In this document: piece after piece, positions 43,171-49,974 of the stretch
Numbering within the stretch: position 1 is the stretch's first letter
Layout: each line of letters begins with the position of its first letter
Assembly (NCBI GenBank): GCA_902806415.1
Contig: CADCWN010000418.1
Coordinates: 1-56,380 of the forward strand
Reading direction: 5' to 3'
Length of the DNA stretch: 56,380 bases
Source of the DNA: an uncultured Thermomicrobiales bacterium
GTDB lineage: Bacteria > Chloroflexota > Chloroflexia > Thermomicrobiales > CADCWN01
Notes under the pieces: generated by a model
Told to the model about the DNA's origin: nothing
Seen by the model: only the letters and a program-made list of their open reading frames with translations
Databases searched by the model: none
Translations under genes and position numbers: made by a program

Positions 43171-44052
43171 ATGGATCTGCAACCGCTCTTCGCCGACCCG
43201 ATTATCGAGCAACACGCCTACCCCGCCGCCTACACCGACCACACCAACGAAGTCTGGCGCGTCCGTACGGCGACTGGGGAGGCGGTGGTGCGCGTCCCGC
43301 GCCCCACAGCGGAGCTCGACAGCCCCTTTTGGCGCGGCTGCCGCCACCTCTTCGGCCTCGACCCGACCGCGCCCGCCCGACTCGCCCGGACCAACGCCCT
43401 GCTCGGGCGACTCAGCCCGATCCCGATCCCGCAGGTCATGCGCTCCGGAACGATCGATGGGCGTCGGTGCATCGTCGTGGAGCACCTGCCGGGGGAGCGC
43501 CTGCGCGATCTCCGCGCCCTGCCGCCCGCCGCGCTGATCGAACTCGGCGCGGCGATCGCCCGCATCCATCGTCAGCGGTTCGCCTGGTGGGGGACGCCCG
43601 ACCAGATCACCCAGCGACCGCTCGCCACCTTCCACGCGCGTCTCGCGGCGACCCTGCGCCTGCTGGCGACGAGCAATCCCGACCCGACGCTGACCGCGCC
43701 GCTGGAACGATTCTGCGCGGTGGCATTGGCTCTGCCCGCCCCGACAGACGCCGCCCCGGTGATGATCGACGTGGACGCGACCCAATTCCTCACCGACGGC
43801 GCACGGATCACCGCCCTGGTGGACACCGACGCCTACGCCATCGCCCCGCCCGCCCTCGACTTCATCGGCTACGAGTACGAGTTGGACACGACGAGCGCGA
43901 CGGCATTCGCGGCGGGTTACCGCGCCCACCTCCCCCTGCCCGACCTCACCGCCCGGCGCCCGGTCTACCGCTACCTCTACCGCCTGCTCGGGACGCAAGG
44001 CGCGGTGCCGCTCGACGAGTGGCTCGCTTGGCCGATCCTTTTCCCCGATTGA
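43171..44052 (+). CDS. Aminoglycoside-phosphotransferase-fold protein with altered catalytic loop
   Basis: The 293-residue protein has the APH/kinase-like layout. The N-lobe has a nucleotide-lysine-like strand (EVWRVRTATGEAVVRVPRP), then IVVEHLPGERLRDL, and the C-lobe has ALVDTDAYAIAPPALDF, where APH enzymes carry the metal-binding aspartate. The usual catalytic HGD....N is replaced by APVMIDVDATQFL, so the base histidine and the asparagine are missing. It may be a divergent kinase that uses another aspartate, or a non-catalytic member. As last gene of the glycan-like operon it could phosphorylate a sugar or lipid. It begins nine bases after the preceding gene. Confidence 0.7.
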   Translation: MDLQPLFADPIIEQHAYPAAYTDHTNEVWRVRTATGEAVVRVPRPTAELDSPFWRGCRHLFGLDPTAPARLARTNALLGRLSPIPIPQVMRSGTIDGRRCIVVEHLPGERLRDLRALPPAALIELGAAIARIHRQRFAWWGTPDQITQRPLATFHARLAATLRLLATSNPDPTLTAPLERFCAVALALPAPTDAAPVMIDVDATQFLTDGARITALVDTDAYAIAPPALDFIGYEYELDTTSATAFAAGYRAHLPLPDLTARRPVYRYLYRLLGTQGAVPLDEWLAWPILFPD

Positions 44053-44114
44053 CCATCACGCCTTGCCCCTGCTGATCACAGGCACAGAGGATGGGGTTGT
44101 AGCGGAGCAAGGTG

Positions 44115-44335
44115 GGTTGGGCGTATACAATACGCCCCTACATCCAACCGTGATGAGCTTCCCGCCAAAGCAGATGCCGCCCCATCACGCTTGGGATACG
44201 GCTGCGCTTCGCCCATAGGGCACCGAGATCGGGCGTAGGGGCGTATGGCATACGCCCACACGTCGGTCTCTCCACCCGCATAGGTAAAAGCCTCGGTGTG
44301 AAAAGGGCGCATGCCATACGTCCCTATATCCAACC
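44115..44335. repeat. Three copies of the GTAGGGGCGTAT repeat family
   Basis: Copies lie at 44115-44149 (minus sense: ...AATACGCCCCTACATCCAACC), 44231-44262 (plus sense: GGGCGTAGGGGCGTATGGCA and on) and 44304-44335 (minus sense, diverged). Each contains its own small inverted repeat around GCGTAT/ATACGC. They fill most of the gap between the kinase-like and M24 peptidase genes. Confidence 0.75.
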
Positions 44336-44424
44336 GTGGGAGGTTGAGGGCAAAGCGTGACCGAATCCTTGACGCCAAGAAAGCTGCACGCTCTTGCCCG
44401 ACGGCAATGCGATTGACCACCATC

Positions 44425-44466
44425 CACCCCACCCTCCCTTGTAGGGGAGGGTCGCCGCCGGGGCGG
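44425..44466. repeat. Dispersed repeat, copy 2 of 2
   Basis: CACCCTCCCTTGTAGGGGAG followed by GGTCGCCGCCGGGGCGG is nearly the inverse of 26848-26890. Confidence 0.65.
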
Positions 44467-44496
44467 TGGGGAGAGGTCCGTCCCCACATCCCCCGA

Positions 44497-44505
44497 TGGT
44501 ATACT
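44497..44505 (+). promoter_or_regulatory. Extended -10 promoter of the M24 peptidase gene
   Basis: TGGTATACT at 44497-44505 is a TGn-TATACT extended -10. Transcription would start near 44512, about 37 bases before the ATG. Confidence 0.55.
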
Positions 44506-44548
44506 CCCGCCACAATCTGCCGCACACCGATAAGCGAGGGAGGAATCG

Positions 44549-45685
44549 ATGGCCGCGACAGGCGCGCTGGGCGCGACGATGAACTATGCCGAGCGGATCG
44601 CGCGGGCGCAGGCGGAGATGGCCCGCCAGGGGATCGACTGGCTGCTGATCGCCCCCTCGTCCGACCTCGTCTACCTGATGGGTTATCCGGCGCACACCAG
44701 CGAGCGCCTGACCGCGCTCGCCACCCCGCAGAGCGGCAATGAACCGTTTATCGTCGTGCCGCGCCTCGAAGCGCCGCGCCTCGCCGAGCGGCAGGATCTG
44801 CTGGAAATCCTCGACCTGCGGATCTGGGACGAGACGGAGAACCCGATCGCCCTCCTCGCCAAGGGCCTCGGCGACCCACAGGGAAAGACGATCGCCGTCA
44901 GCGACCAGATGTGGAGCGGTTTCCTGCTGAAGCTGATCGACGCGCTGCCGGGCGCGCGCTTCGTCAACGCCGATCTGGTGCTCAAGGGATTGCGGCAGAT
45001 CAAGGCCGAGGACGAGATCGCCTGCATGCGCGAGGCCGGTCGCTTGACCGACGAAGCGTGGGAAGAGTTCGTCGCGACGACGACCCTCGCCGGGAAGACG
45101 GAGAACGAGGCCGGGCAGATCCTCGCCGGGCTGATGGCGAGACGTGGGCTCGGCGCGCCCGCCTTCATGATCGTCGCCAGCGGACCCGGCAGCGCCTCGC
45201 CGCACTATCTGACGAGCGACAAGGTCATCCGGGAGGGCGAGGCGATCGTCTTCGATTTCGGCGGCAATATCGCGGGTTACAAGTCCGACATCACCCGCAC
45301 GGTCCACGTCAGTGAGCCGAGCGAGGAATTCCGCAAGGTCTATGCGATCGTGGACGAGGCGCGGGCACGGACCTTCGCGGCGATCCGCCCCGGCCTCCCC
45401 TGCGAGGAGGTGGACACCGTCGCGCGCAAGGTGATCACCGACGCGGGCTATGGCGAATACTTCATCCACCGCGTCGGCCACGGCCTCGGCCTCGATGTCC
45501 ACGAGGAGCCGTACATGGTCGGCGGCAACCGCGCGCCGTTGCGCCCCGGCATGGTTTTTAGCGACGAGCCGGGGATCTACCTCCCCGGTCGCTTCGGTAT
45601 CCGCATCGAGGACACCGTCCTCTGCACCGAGACCGGCGGCGAACTGCTGAACAATGCCCGACGTGATCTGGTTGTGATGCGATGA
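44549..45685 (+). CDS. M24-family metallopeptidase (Xaa-Pro dipeptidase/aminopeptidase type)
   Basis: The 378-residue protein has a creatinase-like N-terminal domain (about 1-140) and a pita-bread catalytic domain. All five metal ligands are visible: Asp in IVFDFGGNI, Asp in YKSDITRTVH, His in VGHGLGLDVHE, Glu in SDEPGIYLPG and Glu in IRIEDTVLC. Such enzymes remove an N-terminal residue in front of proline or split Xaa-Pro dipeptides in the cytoplasm. GAGGGAGGAATCG is ideally placed before the ATG. The stop is followed after 11 bp by a heptamer-array element that leads into the DinB gene. Confidence 0.92.
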   Translation: MAATGALGATMNYAERIARAQAEMARQGIDWLLIAPSSDLVYLMGYPAHTSERLTALATPQSGNEPFIVVPRLEAPRLAERQDLLEILDLRIWDETENPIALLAKGLGDPQGKTIAVSDQMWSGFLLKLIDALPGARFVNADLVLKGLRQIKAEDEIACMREAGRLTDEAWEEFVATTTLAGKTENEAGQILAGLMARRGLGAPAFMIVASGPGSASPHYLTSDKVIREGEAIVFDFGGNIAGYKSDITRTVHVSEPSEEFRKVYAIVDEARARTFAAIRPGLPCEEVDTVARKVITDAGYGEYFIHRVGHGLGLDVHEEPYMVGGNRAPLRPGMVFSDEPGIYLPGRFGIRIEDTVLCTETGGELLNNARRDLVVMR

Positions 45686-45696
45686 AACGACGAGGG

Positions 45697-45808
45697 GTCG
45701 GTAGTCCGTAGTCCGTAGTCCGTAGTAATTGCTTGTAAAGGTATTACCCTGGAAGCAAGTGCGGCGCGGCAATAAGGCTCTACGGACTACGGACTACCGA
45801 CTACCGAC
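45697..45808. repeat. Heptamer-array inverted repeat, copy C
   Basis: The 29-bp left arm (45697-45725: GTCG plus three GTAGTCC units plus GTAG) pairs with 45780-45808 with one mismatch. The 54-nt core contains TGCTTG (45730-45735), nine bases, then TACCCTGG (45745-45752). The right array ends eight bases before the GGAGG of the DinB gene. Confidence 0.92.
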
Positions 45809-45824
45809 TGCCTCGGAGGCACCG

Positions 45825-46346
45825 ATGCCCACACGCCCCACGGCAGACGAGTCGATCTCCTATTACCAGCGGTACATCGCCCTCGTCCCGGACGGCGATC
45901 TCCTGGCGATCCTCGCCCGACAGGCGAGGGAAGTGGCGGCGCTCCTGGCCGACTGTTCGCCCGCGCAAGCGCAGCGCCGCCCCGCGCCGGGGGAGTGGAA
46001 CGCGATCGAGATCGTCGGGCACCTCGCCGACACGGAGCGCGTCCTGGCCTACCGCGCCCTGCGAATCGCCCGCCGCGATCCGACACCGCTCGAAGGGGTC
46101 GGCGATTTCGCCGCGTATGTCACGTCGGCGCGGTTCGCCGGGCGGTCGCTTGCGGATGTGGTGGCGGAGTACGCGGCGGTGCGCGGGGCGAGCCTCGCGC
46201 TCTTCCGCAGCCTCGACGCGGCGGACTGGGCGCAGATCGGCGTCGCGGATGGCGACCGGATCAGCGTGCGCGCCCTCGCCTACATCATCGCCGGGCACGA
46301 TCTGCACCACCTACCGGATCTCCGCACTGAAGCCGGTAGTCGGTAG
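45825..46346 (+). CDS. DinB-family protein
   Basis: The 173-residue protein is a four-helix DinB/YfiT-type bundle. The metal-binding histidines are in IVGHLADTERV (helix 2) and in IAGHDLHHLPDL near the C-terminus. The W in APGEWNAIEI is also typical. DinB-like proteins include thiol-dependent S-transferases (bacillithiol/mycothiol type) and uncharacterised stress proteins. GGAGGCACCG precedes the ATG directly after a heptamer array. The last residues (AGSR) and the stop TAG are encoded by a second repeat array (GGTAGTC type), so the end of this protein may have been redefined by the element. Confidence 0.88.
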   Translation: MPTRPTADESISYYQRYIALVPDGDLLAILARQAREVAALLADCSPAQAQRRPAPGEWNAIEIVGHLADTERVLAYRALRIARRDPTPLEGVGDFAAYVTSARFAGRSLADVVAEYAAVRGASLALFRSLDAADWAQIGVADGDRISVRALAYIIAGHDLHHLPDLRTEAGSR

Positions 46347-46398
46347 CTACGTATTGCTTAACAGGCAACCCCTACCGCCCGACGAACGACTACCGCCT
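46335..46398. repeat. Heptamer array, degenerate copy F
   Basis: GGTAGTCGGTAG (46335-46346) forms the end of the DinB gene. A core with TGCTTA (46355-46360) and AGGCAAC follows, then a decayed right arm (CTACCG at 46372 and CGACTACCGCC at 46388-46398). Confidence 0.65.
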
Positions 46399-46520
46399 CT
46401 CGGCCGCAGACGCGAGGCGGCAAGCGACTGAAGGATCCACCCAGCGTTCGCGCCCACGGTGCGCCAGCGAGGCCACCCGAAAAGTCGCTCCGGCCAAGTC
46501 GGCACTTCGTGCGCGCCCGA

Positions 46521-46919
46521 TCATTCGGCGGCCTGGTCGAAGACGCGGCGACAGTCGGCATATGTCGTCGCCCACCCATTTGCCCGCGCCGCTTCACGCG
46601 CTGTCAGCAAACCATGCACCTGGCGTTCCACGATCTGTGTTGGCACCGTCACAGGATCGGATGCGCGCAGGGTCGGCGCGTCCGCCCCGAGGGCGCTGGC
46701 GAGGTCGGCCTCGGTTTGCTGACAACCGCTGTAGGCCGCCCCCGTCCCCGCCACCGCTACGCTGGTCGCTGTGAAGAGGACGCCGACCACCACCAGTCCC
46801 GCGCTCAGCGAGAGAACCAGCGCGACCAGCCCGGAGATCACCCATTGCCGCACCTTCGCCCGCAGCGATGGCGGGGCTGCGGGGGGCGCTGCGCCACCCA
46901 TAGCTCTGTCGAATTGCAT
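46521..46919 (-). CDS. Single-pass membrane protein of unknown function
   Basis: The 132-residue protein has a cytoplasmic Pro/Ala-rich start (MQFDRAMGGAAPPAAPP), one membrane helix (about 28-52) and a small external domain with two cysteines that may form a disulfide (YSGCQQTEADLASALG and TTYADCRRVFDQAAE). The domain includes IVERQVHGLLTAREAARANGW. No family was recognised. The ATG at 46919 follows GGAGGCG; an ATG directly before it overlaps that site. Confidence 0.65.
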   Translation of the reverse strand: MQFDRAMGGAAPPAAPPSLRAKVRQWVISGLVALVLSLSAGLVVVGVLFTATSVAVAGTGAAYSGCQQTEADLASALGADAPTLRASDPVTVPTQIVERQVHGLLTAREAARANGWATTYADCRRVFDQAAE

Positions 46920-47393
46920 CATCGCCTCCTGCGTCCAATGCTCACCCAGGCCAGCCCGGTGGCCTTTAAGCGGAGTATGCGCTGGAGCTATTACGGCGGT
47001 TTGGCGACTCTGTACCCCGGGGGTCACGGAATTGTGGCGGAGTTGTGACCGGGGGGACGACGGCGGGTGCCAGTGGCACCCGCCGCGCAGAAGGGGAGGA
47101 GAGGGGAAGAAAGAGGCTGCCTGAAGTGGGATCGGGGGAGATCCCACGCATAGGATAGCGGGGGATTATGACCAAACGATGAAGAGGGCGTCACAAAGCC
47201 GAGAACAATCGCCTGCGCGAAATGGGAACCTCGATCACAGATCATCTCGTGAAGAGGATGAACACAACCGCCGACCTACCCTTGACAGCCTCCTGGCTAA
47301 CAGCGTATTGTTGAATGTACTTTAGTATATAGATAAATTTAGTTGTGTATGGATTTCCTTACGTGCCACCGCTTCAGCGCGAAAGGGGACTCA
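46920..47393. other. Divergent intergenic region with AT-rich end
   Basis: This 474-bp gap contains a hairpin (CGGCGGGTGCC with its complement, 47061-47085, loop AGT) and a promoter at 47282-47311. Bases 47300-47345 are strongly AT-rich for this genome. No gene is supported. Confidence 0.45.
47282..47311 (+). promoter_or_regulatory. Sigma-70-type promoter of the second VOC gene
   Basis: TTGACA (47282-47287) and TATTGT (47306-47311) are 18 bases apart. The leader to the ATG at 47394 would be about 75 nt. Confidence 0.55.
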
Positions 47394-47861
47394 ATGTCAA
47401 TACCCCTCCGGCACACGACCGACGAGCGGAGCGCCGGCAGGCCACGACATGATCTGGGGCGTACCCTCACCGCCCGGATCGCCGCCATCCTCGCCGGGCG
47501 ACGACCCGCCACGCGAATTCTCGATGAATGCCCGCGGGTCGGTACCCTGACACTCGTGGTTGCCGACCTCGCCGCCGCCGCCGCCGCCTGGTCGACCCGG
47601 CTCGGCGGGCACGGTGAGCCGCTCGATCCGGCCGAGTTCGACGAGCCGGGCCTCGCGCAACAGTTCGACCTCGGCCCCTGCCCGCTCATCCTCTTCCAAC
47701 CGACCGAGGACACCGACGCCGGCGACTTCCTGCGCGACCACGGCGACGGTCTCTACACGATCACCCTCCGCGGGAGTACGCTGCCGACGGCGCGGCAGTG
47801 GACGGCGCACTATCCCCTCGTCCCCCTGCCGCCCCCGCCGTATGCCCTGTCCTCGAGCTAG
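47394..47861 (+). CDS. VOC/glyoxalase-like domain protein
   Basis: The 155-residue protein has a basic N-terminal extension (about 1-50, RSAGRPRHDLGRTLTAR) and one recognisable VOC half: VGTLTLVVADLAAAAAAWSTRLGG, then FDLGPCPLILFQPTED and GLYTITLRGSTL. Only one full repeat of the fold is clear, so the protein may be a single-module or truncated member. The start at 47394 follows AAAGGGGACTCA; an upstream GTG at 47343 is less likely. The reaction is unknown. Confidence 0.55.
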   Translation: MSIPLRHTTDERSAGRPRHDLGRTLTARIAAILAGRRPATRILDECPRVGTLTLVVADLAAAAAAWSTRLGGHGEPLDPAEFDEPGLAQQFDLGPCPLILFQPTEDTDAGDFLRDHGDGLYTITLRGSTLPTARQWTAHYPLVPLPPPPYALSSS

Positions 47862-47892
47862 CGCCGCTTCCCCAAGTCCCCTGACCTTTCCC

Positions 47893-48010
47893 CCAGCCCC
47901 TCCCCTGGAGGGGTGGGGTGCTCGTTGGGGCGGCGTGCCCTTCCTGTCTGGCACCGCGCCGTTAGCGAGTCTCCCCCTCCCCGCGTCGGGGAGGGGACCG
48001 GGGGAGAGGG
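47893..48010. repeat. Two C-rich/G-rich hairpins between convergent genes
   Basis: The first hairpin (about 47891-47918) pairs CCCCAGCCCCTCCC with AGGGGTGGGG. The second (about 47970-48010) pairs CTCCCCCTCCCCG with CGGGGAGGGG and continues ACCGGGGGAGAGGG, matching the 6022-6070 element. They lie between the VOC and fabD stop codons and probably terminate both transcripts. Confidence 0.7.
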
Positions 48011-48011
48011 C

Positions 48012-48956
48012 CTACCCCCGCAACTTCGCCAGCGTCGCTTCGAGGCGCTTGCTGTCCTCCGCGCCGTAGGCGGCGAGCGCCGAGTTGATCTTCAGGCTCA
48101 TCCCGGTCAGCGCGCGACCCGGACCGGCCTCGATGAAGGTGTCGTAGCCCGTGTCGGCCATCCGGCGCATCGCATCAACCCAGCGCACCGAGCCCGCCAC
48201 CTGCCGCCGCAGCGCATCCTTCACCGCGCCGGCCGTGCGAACCCAATCGCCGGTCACGTTGGCAACGACCGGGATCTGCGGATCGCGGAACTCGTACTTG
48301 TCCAATTCCGCCGCGAATTCGTCGGCCATCTCGGCCATCAGGCTGCAATGGAACGGCGCGCCGACTTGGAGAGGGATGACCCGCCCGGCCCCCGCTTCCT
48401 TCGCCGCCGCCGAGGCCCGCTCGACCGCCGCGCGCTCGCCGGAGATCACCGTCTGCTCGGGGGTGTTGTAGTTGGCCGGTTCCACGATCCCGGCACCCGC
48501 CTCGCGGGTCGCCCGGCAGGCCTCATCTACCCGCTCCGGCGCGAGGCCCATAATCGCCGCCATCGCGCCCGGCGTGCGCGCGTTCACCCCCGCCATCAAC
48601 TCGCCGCGCCGCCGCACCAGGCGCAAGGCGTCCTCGAAACGCAAGACGCCCGCGCAGACCAGGGCCGAATATTCCCCCAGGCTGTGGCCCGCCACCGCCC
48701 CCGGCGTGACCCCCTCCGCGCGCAGCACGTCGAGAACGGCCATGCTGACCAGGAAGATCGCCGGTTGCGTATTCTGCGTCTGCACCAACTGGTCTTCCGG
48801 CCCATTGAAACAGAGCTCGGTCAACCCGAAGCCCAGGATCTCATCAGCCGGGCGGAAATACCGCTCGATCAGCGCCGGGTGCCGCTCCGCAAAATCCTGG
48901 CCCATCCCCACCTTCTGCGATCCCTGCCCCGGGAACAAGAATGCGATCCGCGCCAT
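48012..48956 (-). CDS. fabD: Malonyl-CoA-ACP transacylase
   Basis: The 314-residue protein has the FabD hallmarks: IAFLFPGQGSQKVGMGQDF at the start, QNTQPAIFLVSMAVLDVL, the nucleophile S92 in AVAGHSLGEYSAL, the conserved arginine in RLVRRRGELMAG and the catalytic His in VGAPFHCSLM. It loads malonyl groups onto acyl carrier protein for fatty acid synthesis. Other fab genes are not adjacent. GGAGG is seven bases before the ATG and is directly preceded by a heptamer array. Confidence 0.95.
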   Translation of the reverse strand: MARIAFLFPGQGSQKVGMGQDFAERHPALIERYFRPADEILGFGLTELCFNGPEDQLVQTQNTQPAIFLVSMAVLDVLRAEGVTPGAVAGHSLGEYSALVCAGVLRFEDALRLVRRRGELMAGVNARTPGAMAAIMGLAPERVDEACRATREAGAGIVEPANYNTPEQTVISGERAAVERASAAAKEAGAGRVIPLQVGAPFHCSLMAEMADEFAAELDKYEFRDPQIPVVANVTGDWVRTAGAVKDALRRQVAGSVRWVDAMRRMADTGYDTFIEAGPGRALTGMSLKINSALAAYGAEDSKRLEATLAKLRG

Positions 48957-49432
48957 TTTCGCCTCCTACAGTAATCGATAATCGGTAGTCGGTAGTCGGT
49001 AGTCGGTGATGAGTGTCAAGTGAAAAGTGCCGAGTGTGGCCTGCGGCCCACCGATACTGGAGGGCAGGCAGGTGCTATCCCAACCGCCCTCCTGCCCGTC
49101 CCTTCCGTGCCTCCGTGTCTCCTGTTCCATCTCCCAATGGCCAGTGGCCCACCAGCCCATTACCGCCCGTCTCGCACCGCGCCAGGATACGGGCCTGCGG
49201 GCAGTTCCGCCAACGGGCGTGTATCGTCCGCTGTCGCGCGCCCAACGAGTAAACGCGCCATCGGGGCCAGCGCTCACCGCTGCAGCCACCGACGGTATGG
49301 GATACGCCGTATACTACCTACCGGTCACGATCGTGGTCGCCCCGGAATATCCAATACCGCGCGACGTTCGCTACTGACAACCCGCGCGCAATTGGCGCGC
49401 GGAGGGTGAGCGTTACGCAGAGAGGGGACACC
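48957..49432. other. Divergent intergenic region containing repeats
   Basis: This 476-bp gap holds heptamer array G (48975-49007), a segment at 49091-49130 resembling 25241-25280, and TATACT at 49310-49315 as a possible -10 for the plus-strand flavoprotein gene. No gene is supported. Confidence 0.5.
48975..49007. repeat. Heptamer array, one-sided copy G
   Basis: Three clean GGTAGTC units and flanking degenerate ones (AATCGAT, AATC, GGTGATG) lie just upstream of the fabD ribosome site. No matching inverted array was found within 150 bp. Confidence 0.75.
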
Positions 49433-49849
49433 ATGCCGGAATTCACGGGCGAATTCGGCCAGCGCGCCGCAGAGCGGCTCCGCACTGAGGAGGTCATCTG
49501 GCTCACCACCGTCGGCAATGACGGGATGCCGCAGCCCAGTCCCGTCTGGTTCCTCTGGGAGGGCGAGACGGCGATCATCTACAGTCGGCCCGCAACGCCG
49601 AAGCTGCGCAACGTCACGCGGCACCCGCAGGTCGCGCTGAACTTCAACAGCGACAGCGGGGGCGACAATATCATCATCCTCATCGGGACAGCGGAGATCG
49701 CGACCGACATCCCGCCCGTCACCGCGCACGCCAGCTATCTCGCCAAGTATGGCACGGCGATCACCCGCATCGGCATGACCCCGGAGAGATTCGCGGCGGA
49801 ATACTCGGCGGTGATTCGCGTGACGCCGACGAAGTTGCGGGGCCACTGA
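49433..49849 (+). CDS. PPOX/FDR-family split-barrel flavin- or F420-dependent protein
   Basis: The 138-residue protein matches the small split-barrel group (Rv3369-like). It has EEVIWLTTVGNDGMPQPSPV, FLWEGETAIIYSRPATPKLRN and HPQVALNFN, the usual cofactor-binding strands. Members bind FMN or F420 and reduce small molecules; the substrate here is unknown. AGAGGGGAC precedes the ATG at 49433. A heptamer-array element begins five bases after its stop and runs to the ribosome site of the deoxyribosyltransferase gene. Confidence 0.85.
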   Translation: MPEFTGEFGQRAAERLRTEEVIWLTTVGNDGMPQPSPVWFLWEGETAIIYSRPATPKLRNVTRHPQVALNFNSDSGGDNIIILIGTAEIATDIPPVTAHASYLAKYGTAITRIGMTPERFAAEYSAVIRVTPTKLRGH

Positions 49850-49853
49850 GCGA

Positions 49854-49958
49854 GTAGTCCGTAGTCCGTAGAACCTGCTTGCTGAGGCACTACCCTGGTG
49901 ACGAAGCGTGGGAGTACCAGCGAGGCGCTACGGACTACGGACTACGGACTACGGACTA
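49854..49958. repeat. Heptamer-array inverted repeat, copy D
   Basis: The left array (49854-49871) has two GTAGTCC units plus GTAG; the right array (49928-49958) has four GGACTAC-phase units. The 56-nt core contains TGCTTG (49876-49881), nine bases, then TACCCTGG (49891-49898), exactly as in copy C. Confidence 0.92.
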
Positions 49959-49974
49959 ACTTACGGAGCAACCA

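Noticed and set aside
45697..45808. CRISPR array
   Set aside because: Units are 7 bp and directly tandem, with one inverted partner array; there are no unique spacers and no cas genes in the window.
6918..49958. Simple REP/BIME interpretation of the heptamer elements
   Set aside because: REPs are 20-40 bp palindromes without tandem heptamers; the paired-array design and shared core do not fit, and no RAYT transposase is in the window.
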